From Cryptomeria japonica (lineage: Eukaryota > Streptophyta > Pinopsida > Cupressales > Cupressaceae): 64,000 nucleotides of DNA. Positions 1-10,800 of this stretch are shown here, in pieces. A model generated the notes under the pieces. The model was not told the origin of the DNA, did not search any database, and saw only the letters and a list, made by a program, of their open reading frames with translations. A program made the translations under genes and the position numbers. Numbering within the stretch: position 1 is the stretch's first letter; every line of letters starts with the position of its first letter. The stretch is from the NCBI RefSeq assembly GCF_030272615.1, contig NC_081412.1:547862488-547926487 (forward strand), given 5' to 3'.

Positions 1-553
1 AAAAAATGAACCTAGTTAGGAGATGAGGAAGAGACACGCTAAAGTAGGGGCACAAACATGAGGTGTAAATTGGCTTGGTGACCATTTACGATGCTACATT
101 TAGCCCCCACTTTAACATGAGTATGATCCCTTGTAAATACTCGCAGTAAAGTAGACGAAAGAGATGAAAGAGAGGAGCAATTAGGAGCATAATCACAAGG
201 ATATAAGACATCAATAATTTTGATGAACCAACCCCCCAATCTTAGGATCTTAACTCACTCAAACACATGCAAGGGCATAAAACAAGACAAAAACAAAAAG
301 ACAATCAATGACAAACCAATAAAAAAAGGCAAAAGACATGCAAAAAGCTAAAAACTAAAAACAAGACCTCAAATCAACTAGCCAAAGAGACCTCGATATC
401 AAAATGTCTCAACCACTAATATCATTCTTAAAAAATGCTATCTCAAGAATTCTAGTGATCACATAAAAGAGCAAGAGAATGTATCATCCATGAACTACAA
501 ATAGAAAAACTATGAGCTCGTGAGAAGAAAGGAAGAAGCATGGATACAAATTT
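1..553. other. no recognisable feature
   Basis: This is AT-rich non-coding sequence up to the edge of the minus-strand LTR element. I see no convincing ORF, RNA gene or terminal repeat in it. Confidence 0.4.
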
Positions 554-2984
554 TGTTGGAATCCAAGAATACTGAGAGGGGAGGTGAATCAGTGTTCTAC
601 CGGTATGATCAATTTTAACCAATTTAAAACATGCATACACCAACCGGTACACTGGTACATATAGAATTGAAAGAAGTAAAGCAACCAATAAGCCAATCAT
701 ATAAATGAGAACCATAACACACAAAATTATACATGGAAAACCTTAAAGAGGAAAAACCACGGTCGGATTTGTGACCCACAACATCAATCCACTGGCCATA
801 TGAAGAGATATTATAAAATATAGGGGCCTGCACTTGTAGGAAGGCTTATAGCCTAGAGCACATTGCTCGATCACAAAAGGAGCCTCACTGACTACATATA
901 AATCCAAACTACAATCTAGAGAAGTGTGTGAACTGCTAAGATAGCGTCTTCTATGCCAGAATACAGTTTCAGTTAAGCTTTGTCTGTTCTGGTCTGAAAC
1001 CCTAAACCCTTTACCAAAATAACCCTTACATAAATATCCTCACATACATGATCTCTCAGATATATTTTGCATCTCCTTTCTAATACATATTCACATGATA
1101 TCACATATCCATCACAATATCAAAATGATCTAATCCAACTAACCTATATACCCTATAGAATTTATCATGCCTTATGTCGACTTACAAAGATATTTAAAAT
1201 ATCAAATTACATGTCGGCTAGATAATATAAATACATTAATATCAAAAATAATTGTCGATGTCGGATCCAAGAGATGTCGGCCTTCAATACCGATAACCAT
1301 ATTATAAACCATGTTGGCCTGCATTGTCGGTAACCAAAGAAATCCTTCCTTCTTGTCGATGTCAGTGTCGGTGTAGTGTCTGTGAAGTGCTTGTTGATAA
1401 CTCAATGATGAACAGTGAGTACCAAACCGGTACTGAGAGGGGGGGATGAATCATTACAGACACAAAAACTTTTCTTGAACCGGTTTGACTGCAAACAGTG
1501 CACTTGACAGACAAACACAAATACCAGTCTAAACCAGATTACTATCGGTTAAACATAATGAGACTGTGAAAGACATAAACTGGCAACACTTAGCTTTCCA
1601 TACAACATACTTCCTCATTTCCACTTTATCCTTATGCATAAACATGTATTCTATCATTCTGAGATACAATAATTTGCTAGATCAACATGATTCACTGCTA
1701 AATAGGAAATAACAAAACATCACATGAAAGAAGCATCACACATGACACACATATTTTTCACATGGAAACCCAACAGGGAAAAACCATGGTGGGGATGAAT
1801 AACCACAAGTTGTTTTTGAACTCTTTAGAAGTCCACTCTGTTAGGAGCCTAGTATGGTTAAAGATTGTTACAATAGGTTTTGTTAGGAACCGATCTTGTT
1901 AGGGATCACCCGGTTAAGGGTTAAACCCTGTTAAAGGTTACCTTGTTAGAGGATTTTATGAACTCAATGGTTTTGAGTCACCCTGTTAAAGGATTTACAA
2001 CAAGCTGGTTAAAGCTACCTTGTTAAGGGATTTTCCAACTGTTGAAGTGATTAGAGATCAATAGGTATTACAATGATCTGGTAACAACACTCAATGCCAA
2101 TGCAGATCCGCTTAGTTCCTTCCTTTTGCACACTCACTTTGCAGGTATCAATTCTCTTATTTTGGTCTGGCAAGAATCACGTATCTCTGCACTTAGATAC
2201 ACACACAACATTTGCCAACAACTTCAACATGAAACATAACATCGACATTATAGGAAATAGATAGGTCGGTAGCATAAACCCTAAACCCTAAACATTTAGG
2301 TTGATCAATTCAGTCGGTTCAATCCTGACCATTGAACACTTTGCATTTGAATACAACTGTCTTGAACATATCTTAAGACATTCTCCATCGTTTGTTCTTC
2401 ATCGCTTCTTGGAGGCGATAACCCATCACGCGTTCTTCACCGTTTGCAGGAACTTCGCACATTCCCGAGGTAGATAGGATCAATCCCCTTCATGCAAGAT
2501 CCTTCATGCGCACAAGGCTGACGTGGCAACACGATCTGATCTCCATTACAATGCTAACTCATCACACAATGCCATCGATTGAATCACACAGGCTCAAAAC
2601 ACTTCAATCGAAAACCCTGAGGCAGGGACTATCAACCGATAGTCATACCATATTAAACCTTGATAGAAAACATTCCATATACTAGTTCACTTGGACAAAC
2701 ATACCTCTTCACCTTTTGCACATGTACCGGTTCACAACATTATGCCGGTTCACTTTGCCAGTTGCTTAACTTCAATAAACTGGTTCATCTTCAACATATT
2801 ACTGGTTCACTCTTCAGCATATTGACATCAATGACAACACAATATCATCATGTCAACATACTTTGCACATATGCCAACACTTGTTCGTACACATCTGAAC
2901 CAAAACATGAAGCCAGAGCAAGATACCATGTTGCCATCAATGACAACATAGCGAAACCAACCAATTGAGTGTCAATTGCCAACA
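554..2984 (-). repeat. 3' LTR of the Pol-less element, split
   Basis: The 3' LTR occupies 554-1394 and 2885-2984, together 941 bp, the same length as the partner at 8324-9264. The break at 1394/2885 is an exact solo-LTR insertion with a CTTGT duplication, and the partner LTR shows the unoccupied site. Near the left edge it carries the C-rich tract and near 995 a CCCTAAA-like doublet, both also present in the partner. Confidence 0.85.
1395..2879 (-). mobile_element. solo LTR nested inside the 3' LTR
   Basis: A 1485-bp segment with TG...CA ends, flanked by a perfect 5-bp duplication CTTGT (1390-1394 and 2880-2884). On the minus strand it begins TGTTGGCATATG and ends GAGTTATCA, and near that end it carries the same C-rich run as the other LTRs here. 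It contains an irregular array of TTGTTAaGG-type words at about 1840-2040 and two to three CCCTAAA units at 2277-2293. No internal region is present, so it is a product of LTR-LTR recombination. Confidence 0.85.
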
Positions 2985-3158
2985 ATCTCCCCCTTTGGCA
3001 TTGATGGCAACACTCTTTCATCTGTCGGTTTCATCCTGCCTGCTCCCCCTGAGCTGAATATTCATCAACGATCATAATCAAAAGTACTCCATATTACCAT
3101 ATCTCCCCCTAATGTATACAACTCCCTCTTTCTTTTTCACATCTATATCACTCCCCCT
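2985..3158 (-). promoter_or_regulatory. polypurine tract cluster, four AGGGGGAG motifs
   Basis: CTTCCCC-type complements read on the minus strand as AGGGGGAG occur four times, at 2987-2994, 3043-3050, 3103-3110 and 3151-3158. The first abuts the 3' LTR and is the canonical plus-strand primer site. Repeated AGGGGGAG tracts before the 3' LTR are a published hallmark of Sireviruses. The same motif is repeated three times in the copia element at 37071-37355. Confidence 0.75.
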
Positions 3159-3189
3159 TTGACATCAATGCCATCAAAAATTCCAAAAA

Positions 3190-6100
3190 AAATGCCAAAG
3201 ATCCAAACCTGTAAAATGAATATCCAAAAATACCTTACCGGAGCTTAACAAATTTAAAAATTTTCGGATATGCCTTCTCCAATAGCTCAAGATGAGTATC
3301 CTAACCAATTTTGAAAGTGTCAAAAATAGATACAAGTCTATTTAGTATATGAGCAAATGACTCTTTCTCACTTAACTCTGTCGGTGTGAGCTTTCCAACC
3401 ATACACATACATTCCTTCTTATGTACACTGAGTGAATCCAATCGGGGACTCACCAAGCCTCTCAGACTTCTGGCTCTCCTTATGATTTTGTCTTTTTTTT
3501 CTTTCTCAAGAGCAGAAATTTGAGCTTCCAAAACCAAAATTTGACCATCAATGGATGTAGTCAATGAATTCAATCCATCAAAAGAGTTAGCTATACTTGC
3601 AATTTTCTCCTGAAATACCTTAATATTCTTATCCACATTAACTGTAAGTACATCCGTGTTACAAAAAACTCTGTAAATATTTGTACATTGCTTTAAAGAA
3701 TTATCTATAAATTTCAATTTTTCGTCAATCTTCTTCCTCTCGGACTCAATTACTTGATCAAATGTATCTCTTTTAGCCAATGTGAACCTTTCCAATGCTT
3801 GCTGGTTTGAAATCTGTTGCAAGGATTGAAAATGAAATACACTCAGTACTTGTCTTAAGCTTGCCGGATGGGTTCGCTTCTCTGTAAAACTTACAATCTG
3901 AGACTAGTCTATGCAAGATAGTGATAGACTGATCAATAATCCCTTTATCCGTAGATCCCTCCTTCATTAATTTATGTGCAACCATCATCATGAGTTCAGT
4001 AGGACTCATCTCAGTTATGTTTTTCTTTACAACCTACGAGGTGTCAATTGACAACAATGATGGACCTACTATCGGTTCCCTATCGGATTCCCCTTTCTTC
4101 TCCTCTGATGATTTATCCTTAATAGCTTCCTCACTTGCACCAGTGGCTTCACCACTTGGTGCAATCTTTGTAACTGTCGATTCCTCCGTAGGAACTGTAA
4201 CCTCAACCTGTACATTTGTATCCAGAGGACTGTTGTCCTCAACATTAATATCCTGTACAATATTAACCTTTTCACTTTTTGTATTTATCGGTATCTCAAC
4301 ATTTGCCTATACATTTGTATCTACCGGGGGCTTAATTTCCACTATCTTAATATTTTTCAAAATTGAGGGTGAAGTACCCATAATACCCTTTCCTTTTCCT
4401 TCAACCGGGGTATCTGCAATGTCTGTCTTTGATTCTGGTGAAGTAAAGAAACCTCGGTTCTCTTCAAAGAACTTAACCCATGCCTTGTGGGTCTCCTTTA
4501 TTATCTCATTTACCCTTCCTGGCATAAGACTGGTTATTCTATTTTTGATTTTAAAGACTTTCATATCTGCCACCTCAAGTGTCCTATCCATTTCCTCTAG
4601 AGTATTTATTTAGAAACACAAACAAATAACAACTCTTGAATTTTTATGTGCTTATCTTCTTGCATTGATGACAGTCTCCAAGCATCTAGCATATCATACA
4701 ATTTTGTTGGTATTTGGTCTTCGATTTCTATCAAGGCTTTCTTATAAATATCCAAATATAACAATATTGCTTCCTCTACCTCTCTTTGTTCATCATTCTC
4801 TAAACGATCATAGTAAAATTGTACATTCTTTAACATGCCATACTTAGTTATTTCATCTACTAATTCTACACAAGTTTTTAGTGGAATGATAGTTACATTA
4901 CTAGATTGAACAGTTGTATCAATGCCATTCTTCTTCTTCCTATTGGCAATTAACACTCATTGGATTCATTTTGTTGTCATTGATGGCAACAAGATCAGAT
5001 GAAAGTCATTTACTGACACTAGGAAGCATATATTGGCAGATACCGGCTTTGGAGCATTCAAGGCTACACCGACACCGACGCTGACATCAATACTTCATTG
5101 GAAGCCAACATCTAGGAGGATTTACTAAATAAATCATTTTGTAAATATTGTCAAGACTGACATTGAATATCTTTTGTAAATATTGTCAAGACTGACATTG
5201 AATATCTTTTGTAAATGTATAAGGAATATCATTTGTAATAAGTGTATAGGTCAATCTGCTAGGTTATTTTTTATAGGATGAGATGTGTGGATATAGGAGA
5301 ATATAGTAGAACTGTATAATGTGAAATATATGTATGGAGATCATTGTGTATGCAAATGTTATATCATGCAATGATATGTAGATAGCTTGGAAAGCATTCT
5401 TGGAGGAGAAGAGATATCGGTAGTAGTTCAGGGTTTATGAATCGATACAGAGCAGAGATAGAACCGAAACTCTATTTGGCATAATAGATGCATTATTGAG
5501 TTCATTTTCAATAATTTACTTTAGCAGAAAGCTTGTAGTCAGTGAGGCTCTTTAGTGACGAGCAGTATGCTATAGGCAGTGTGCCTTCCTGCATGTGCAA
5601 GCCCCTATTACATGTAATATCTTTTTATATGGTCAGTGAACTGATATTGTGGGTCACAAATCCCACCATGGTTTTTCCTCGTTGAGGTTTTTCACGTATA
5701 AATTTTGTGTTATGGTGTTCATTTATGTGGTTGGTTTATTTGTCTCTTGTTATATATTTATTTGTTTATCGGTTTATATATGCATGGTATAAAAGGATAA
5801 AAATTGTTCATACCGACATAACATTGATTCACCCCCCCTCTCAGCGTTCTTAGATCCCAACACTTCCTTCTACCAGTACCAGATGGAGCTGAAGGTGTTA
5901 CTTTTGGTGCTTGCTTCTGTGACGGTAACTTGAATGTAACTTTCCTGACCGGTTGCTTTTTAGCCTCTACCTTGGTTTCCTTTGTTTTCTTCTTTATAAC
6001 CCTTTTGAAAGCCAGGGGTGTGTCATCCTCAGATTCAGATTTTGCTGTAACAAGCTCAATGATTATTTCTGGATCCTTCCTCTTTCTACCTTTCTTCGGG

Positions 6101-7292
6101 ACAACATCAATTAATGCTTTAATGTCCTATGAAACCTTTTATACAAACTTGCTTGCCTTTCCTTCCTGCTTCTCTCTTTTCTTCCGGTTGAACTCTGTTT
6201 CAACTTCTGGTGTCTTTTGTTTAGCAGTACCATAGGGCTTCTCAGCCTCATCAACAGGTCCATCAATCAACATCTTTGCATAAGCATCAAGGATCTATAC
6301 ATCAACTTCATAGCCCATTTCCTCAATCTAGATCTTCTGGGGCTTGACCGCTTCCATGAGTGTTTCATCTTTCTTCACCATGAAGCATATGTCAGTTGAG
6401 TATTTTTCAACAATATGCTTAGGAACCCTTTCCATAGATTTCATAGACTTTTGGAATGCTTTAAAATATCCCCATACCTTGTCATCCCTTTGATTGCCTA
6501 AAGTAGCAATTGACTGTTTCAATTGTCTCCCTATCGAGATATCAAATGCCCATTGTCTCTTCCCAAAACCGGGAGTGTCATTCATGAAAAATAACATTAA
6601 GTAGACAATTAAGTTTCCATACTGGAAATTCCCTTTCTTTTCTCCTTTAATCTTTCCTAGGTTTATTAACAATTCATCCAACATCCAACCACATAGATCC
6701 AATTTCTTATTCTCTCATCATTTTGAAAGCTACGAAAATGCAGGAGCTAGAAACATAATTCTGTTGGTTTGACTGAGTTACTTTATAACCAATGATCATG
6801 CTACCGAGTCTGATGTCTGTGTCGGTAATAGTGTTGATTCTCATAGATCTCCTGTCTGATGTTGCGCTGGTGATTTTGTTTACATAATCATTAGAGACCT
6901 TCTTATCTGGACGTTGCCCAACATGTGGTAAACCAGTGATTGCCTTGATGACTTCCTTGGTGATCTTGTAACGTCTATCCAACCATATAAACTCTCCATG
7001 TACTCTGCTCAAAACATACCTAATGATTTCATCTTCGAATTATGGAATGTCCAGAATGCCAGTAAACCCCAAGTCTTCAATGTGCTTGTATGCCGGTTTG
7101 ATCTTTCCAAAATCTCCCATAAGCTTTCTCATGCACATGCCCTTTATATCAGATGTCCCCAAATCCTCAATGTGACAATGTATGTATGCCCTAACATCTT
7201 CGACATAAACCACTCCTTCTGAAACACGAGAAAATGCTCCAACCGAGTCATCCAAGGTAGCCACATGCAGATACCGCTTGAAAGTTGGCCTG
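3190..7292 (-). pseudogene. unknown long ORF2 of the Pol-less element, decayed
   Basis: Reading leftwards from about 7292, and ignoring the solo LTR at 4940-5862, open segments follow one another for roughly 1,050 codons: 7292-7040, 7012-6707, 6702-6328, about 6300-5870, 4935-4606, 4591-4307, 4275-4069, 4009-3773 and 3822-3301. They are broken by scattered stops and frameshifts. In order I see a helical N-terminal part, a segment containing FIWLDRRYKITKEV (about 6950), a basic nuclear-signal-like stretch (KKGRKRK, about 6090), Lys/Pro/acidic low-complexity sequence and a C-terminal coiled coil (about 3800-3450). I do not recognise the family. There is no D(S/T)G protease, DDE or YVDD motif. 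It may be an additional ORF like those of some plant LTR elements, or a captured gene. Several consecutive open segments sharing one strand argue that it once encoded protein. Confidence 0.55.
4940..5862 (+). mobile_element. solo LTR inside ORF2
   Basis: A 923-bp segment beginning TATTGGCAATTAACAC (ancestral TG apparently changed to TA) and ending GATCCCAACA. It is flanked by a perfect duplication CTTCC (4935-4939 and 5863-5867). It lies in + orientation, opposite to its host element, and is related to the 941-bp LTR. It carries the shared CCCACCATGGTTTTTCC module (about 5670) and the GATTCACCCCCCC run (about 5826). It interrupts ORF2 without deleting it. Confidence 0.85.
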
Positions 7293-7294
7293 GG

Positions 7295-7504
7295 ATGGTC
7301 ATAAGATAGAAGATTGTAGAATGTTAAATGCTATGCATGTGGAAAATTTGAACATATGGCTAATCAATGCAGGTCAAGCAATAATAAGCTGTGAATCATT
7401 TGCTAAAACCGATATAATTGCTTGACCTGCATTGATTAGCCATATGTTCAATTTTTCCACATGCATAGCATTTAACTTTTTGCAATCTTATGTCTTATGA
7501 CCAT
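7295..7504. repeat. 88-bp-arm inverted repeat in Gag zinc-knuckle region
   Basis: Arms 7295-7382 and 7417-7504 are near-complementary over 88 bases, with a 34-base loop. The right arm is the coding copy on the minus strand and spans the end of knuckle 2 and all of knuckle 3. The left arm is its inverted copy. The arms have diverged at about a dozen sites, so the duplication is not recent. Confidence 0.8.
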
Positions 7505-8255
7505 ACTTATTACATTTAGAACATTGACCGAGAGCAGAATCAAGGTTTTGATTTGCTCTGTCTCTACATTGCCTAGCCATGTGACCAAATTTATTGCAAA
7601 CAAAACATCTACCATTAAATTTATAAGCATTAAACTACCTTACCGGTACCTTATGATTTTGATCTTCATTAACAGTACCGAAACTCTGTCCTTGCTCTAA
7701 TCCAAGTCCATTGGAATCTCCAATCTGCCTTCGTCTCTTCAATAACTCATCTAGTTGTGCTGAACTAATCTTGAATTTCTCTTTATACTCATTTGTAGTA
7801 GTTAGATCTTCTCTCAGAATTATAATTTGTCTCTCAAGCTCTTGTTCATTACTCTGGGATTGTACTAAATCAGTTCTCAACATATCATTCTCATGAACCA
7901 ACCTACCACATTCTTCAAATTTGTTCTTCAAAGATACAACAAGATTTTCTTCCTTTTTCTTCCAATCCTAAATCTCCTTAGACATTCTCACAATTATAGC
8001 TTGCATTTCATTTCTCATGACCATGTTCTCTTGACTCAATTTCTGACACTGTTCCTTAAGTGCATCTTTCTCTTCATCATCCTGATTTTGTAAAAGTTCC
8101 TTCCTCCTAGCTCGAACAGATGACAACCTCTCATGTGGGACAAGAATGAATTCCTTAGTAGAATTCAATTCATCTTGTAGCTTAAAGTTCTTCATCCTTT
8201 CAACATCATAATTTTCAAGTATCATCTCAAATTGCTTTTCCAAACCCATATCCAT
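7429..8255 (-). pseudogene. coiled-coil Gag-like protein with three CCHC knuckles
   Basis: The likely start is ATG at 8255, about 55 bases after the primer site. Roughly 200 residues rich in E, K, Q and L with heptad-like spacing (8255-7640) suggest a long coiled coil. Three 14-residue CX2CX4HX4C zinc knuckles follow: CFVCNKFGHMARQC (7607-7566), CSKCNKYGH...C (7523-7482) and CYACGKIEHMANQC (7470-7429). Stops lie at about 7967, 7634 and within knuckle 2 (7490-7488), and a one-base shift separates knuckle 3 from knuckle 2. Knuckles of this kind bind retroelement RNA during packaging. Most plant copia Gags carry a single knuckle, so three is unusual. It is non-functional as it stands. Confidence 0.7.
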
Positions 8256-8309
8256 GGATTCCGGATTCAGGATTCTCCTCAAACTATTAAACTTCCTCTG
8301 AGGCACAAG

Positions 8310-8321
8310 GCTCTGATACCA
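8310..8321 (-). promoter_or_regulatory. primer-binding site, tRNA-iMet type
   Basis: The minus strand reads TGGTATCAGAGC, two bases after the 5' LTR end. This is the classic plant Ty1/copia primer site complementary to the 3' end of initiator methionine tRNA. It fixes the orientation of the element. Confidence 0.9.
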
Positions 8322-8323
8322 AT

Positions 8324-9264
8324 TGTTGGAATCCAAGAACATTGAGAGAGAGGCGGGGGGCGAATCAGTGTTCTACGGGTATGATCAATTTTAACCTTAT
8401 TAAAACATGCATATACCAATCGATATACCGATACATACAAAATTGAAAGAAGTAAAGAAACCAATAAGCCAATCACATAAATGAGAACCATAACACACAT
8501 AATTATACGTGGAAAACCTCAAAAGGGAAAAACCATGGTGGGATTTGTGACCCACAATATCAATCCACTGGTCATATGAAGAGATATTACAAAATATAGG
8601 AGCCTGCACTTGCAGGAAGACTTACAACCTAGAGCACACTGTTAAATCACAAAAGGAGCCTCACTGACTACATATAAATCTAGACTACAATCCGAAGAAG
8701 TGTGTGAATTGCTAAGATAACATCTTCTATGCCAGAATACAGTTCTGATTAAGCTTTGTTTGTTCCAGTCTGAAACCCTAAACCCTTTAACAGAATAACC
8801 CTTATATAAATATTTTCACATACATGATCTCTCAGATATATTTCGCATCTCCTTCCTAATACATGTTCACATGATATCGCATATCCATCACAATATCAAA
8901 ATGATCTAATCCAACTGATCTATATACCCTATACAATTTATCATGCCTTATGTCGACTTACAAAGATATTTACAATATCAAATTACACGTTGGCTAGATA
9001 GCATAAATACATGAATATCAAGAACAATTGCCGATGCCGAATCCAAGAGATGTCGGCCTCCAATACCGATAACCATATTTTAAATCATGTCGGCCTGCAT
9101 TGCCGATAACCAAAGAAATCCTCCCTTCTTGCCAGTGTCGGTGTAGTGTCTGTGAAGTGCCTGTCGATACACAACTAAACCAAAACATAAAGACGAAACA
9201 AGATACCACGTTTCCATCAATGACAACATAGTGAAACCAACCAATTGAGTGTCAATTGCCAACA
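8324..9264 (-). repeat. 5' LTR of the Pol-less element
   Basis: A 941-bp LTR that is the partner of 554-2984. It begins TGTTGGCAATTGACAC on the minus strand at 9264 and ends at 8324, next to the primer site. It shows the uninterrupted version of the site where the solo LTR landed in the partner (around 9165-9180). Confidence 0.85.
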
Positions 9265-10480
9265 CATTCTAGATGTGTTTTTCTAGGTGATCCATGTTGG
9301 GGAGGAGAGTAGGAATAGTCTAGTTGTGCTTAAATAAAATAAATGCAAGCATCTAGAGGTCTCCATGTACATTTAGGAAAGTGTCCAAGGGGACATAGGT
9401 GGTTGAAATTATTTAATATTTGTTGCTCTCCAAGAGGGGCGTGGGCGAGCAAAAAACATATTTGGGATCTTGCCCCGGTCAAGCCTCTAATAACATATCT
9501 CAATTTGAAGTAGTTGAAAAGTTGTAGGCATGTAGCGCTTGGTGGAGATGTAGGAAACCATGACTATTTAAGTAGATGTGCATAAGAATTACAATAATGG
9601 ATGCCTTAGGTATCTAAAAATGTTAAGTGTATAGGTAAAATCAATAATGTGCTAGATTATGCTTTTCTTTTTAGGTGTATCCATTTAAAATCATCATACT
9701 CAGGATCAATTTGAGTATCAACCACAAATTAGGGTTAGTGTTTAGTTAAAAGATAAGTGTTTATGTGGAAAAACACAAATTTGAATACATAAAACATTAT
9801 TATATATTATGATTCAAAAAGACGCTAACATGTTGTAAATAACACACAAACATAAATCCCAATTTTAAATATCAAAGAAATGCAAGGGATTAGCGGAAAA
9901 TTGGCTAATGCCCTTAAAAACATTAAGTAATTTGTTTATTTTCTGTTTTGGCTGGATGTTGCTGGTTATGTTGGGCTTTTGTGCTGGCTTTTGCCTAGTA
10001 CTTTGCTGTTTTTTTGGTAGTTTGTCCTATCTTGTTTCTTAATGCTCTTATATTTTAAGGTTCTTTTGTAACGGGTTTTAGGGTCCCTTCAAAACCTGTT
10101 TTTCCCGTAATAAAAAACACACACAAACATAAATAAAAATAGATATTTATAATGTGCAAGAGTATATCCAACTCAAAGAAAATATATTTAAAATAATTAA
10201 TAATCCAAAAAATTTAAATTAATCTAAATTATATTTATTGTAAATATACACTTTAAACAAATACGAAACAAAGCAATTCATTGTATTTTTAAATAGTTGG
10301 ATCCTGTCACTGGGTCCTTGGTCTATTGCAAAAGTTGAAAGGTTCTTAATGAGCCCACAAGGGATCAAGTCTTGTTGAGTACAAGACTCCGATATCATAA
10401 GGGATGAGGCTGGGTTTGTGCCTTGCTCTTAGCCGATACTTGACTCTTAACCGAGAAGGTTTCAGCCTAAACAAAAACTT
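9265..10480. other. intergenic; possible LINE 3' tail at 9940-10125
   Basis: No coding signal is visible. The stretch 9940-10125 (T- and G-rich, with GGGTTTTAGGGTCCCTTCAA followed by an AATAAAAAA tail) resembles the 3' end of plant LINEs, and a similar ending lies near 30190-30250. The remainder is AT-rich. Confidence 0.3.
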
Positions 10481-10599
10481 TATAAATAAAAAATCTTTGA
10501 AGAAAAAAAACAGTTTGAACTAGCTGTACGGCATTAAAAAGTCAAACTGTAATTAATAGAAAAGGTAATCTACAGTTGATAAAAATTAAAAGCAACTCA

Positions 10600-10800
10600 T
10601 GCTACGATTTGTTCCTCTGCATTGAATTTACGCGGCGAGAACAAAAGGAAAAAGTAATGAGATTTTTCCCGCCAAGATGAAATGTTTAACACACTCATTT
10701 TACCTCCAATATATTCAAAATTTTCCACCGAGTCTTACAAACATATATACTTTTCATCTTATGCATTTTTTTATCAACGGTTTGTCTTTTCTCTGGATCA
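10600..10800 (+). promoter_or_regulatory. putative RAD5A promoter with E2F-like site
   Basis: A locally CpG-richer patch contains TTTCCCGCC at 10665-10673, a full match to the plant E2F consensus TTTSSCGC, and CGCGGCG at about 10631. It lies about 1.9 kb before the RAD5A start codon. If this is the promoter, the 5' leader must be long or contain an intron between about 10800 and 12546. E2F control would fit a replication-coupled repair gene. The site is seen; its use is inferred. Confidence 0.35.

Larger units (their letters stand above)
554..9264 (-). mobile_element. Pol-less Sirevirus-like LTR retroelement, nested insertions
   Basis: A minus-strand LTR element bounded by TGTTGG...CCAACA ends. 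The right (5') LTR is 8324-9264. The left (3') LTR is 554-1394 plus 2885-2984, split by a younger solo LTR; both LTRs are 941 bp once that insertion is removed. A tRNA-iMet primer site (8310-8321) and a polypurine tract (2985-2996) sit at the expected places. After removing a second solo LTR (4940-5862), the internal region is about 4.4 kb. It encodes a coiled-coil/zinc-knuckle Gag-like ORF and a long unknown ORF. I found no aspartic protease, DDE integrase, RT or RNase H motif. Flanking 5-mers (aattt and cattc) do not match, so no clean target duplication remains. The repeated AGGGGGAG tracts point to the Sirevirus branch of Ty1/copia, so this looks like a large non-autonomous derivative. Confidence 0.85.

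Noticed and set aside
2277..2293. Interstitial telomere array
   Set aside because: Only two to three CCCTAAA units, embedded in an LTR, with similar doublets in other LTRs here.
4069..4613. 207-codon + strand ORF at 3990-4613
   Set aside because: Antisense shadow of the minus-strand ORF2. Ser/Thr/Phe-rich content reflects the Lys/Glu-rich opposite strand.
549..9269. Target-site duplication for the Pol-less element
   Set aside because: Flanking 5-mers aattt and cattc agree at only three central positions, which is not better than chance in AT-rich DNA.
10300..10470. Possible tRNA-derived SINE
   Set aside because: GC-richer than its surroundings, but I could not find convincing A and B box spacing or flanking duplications.
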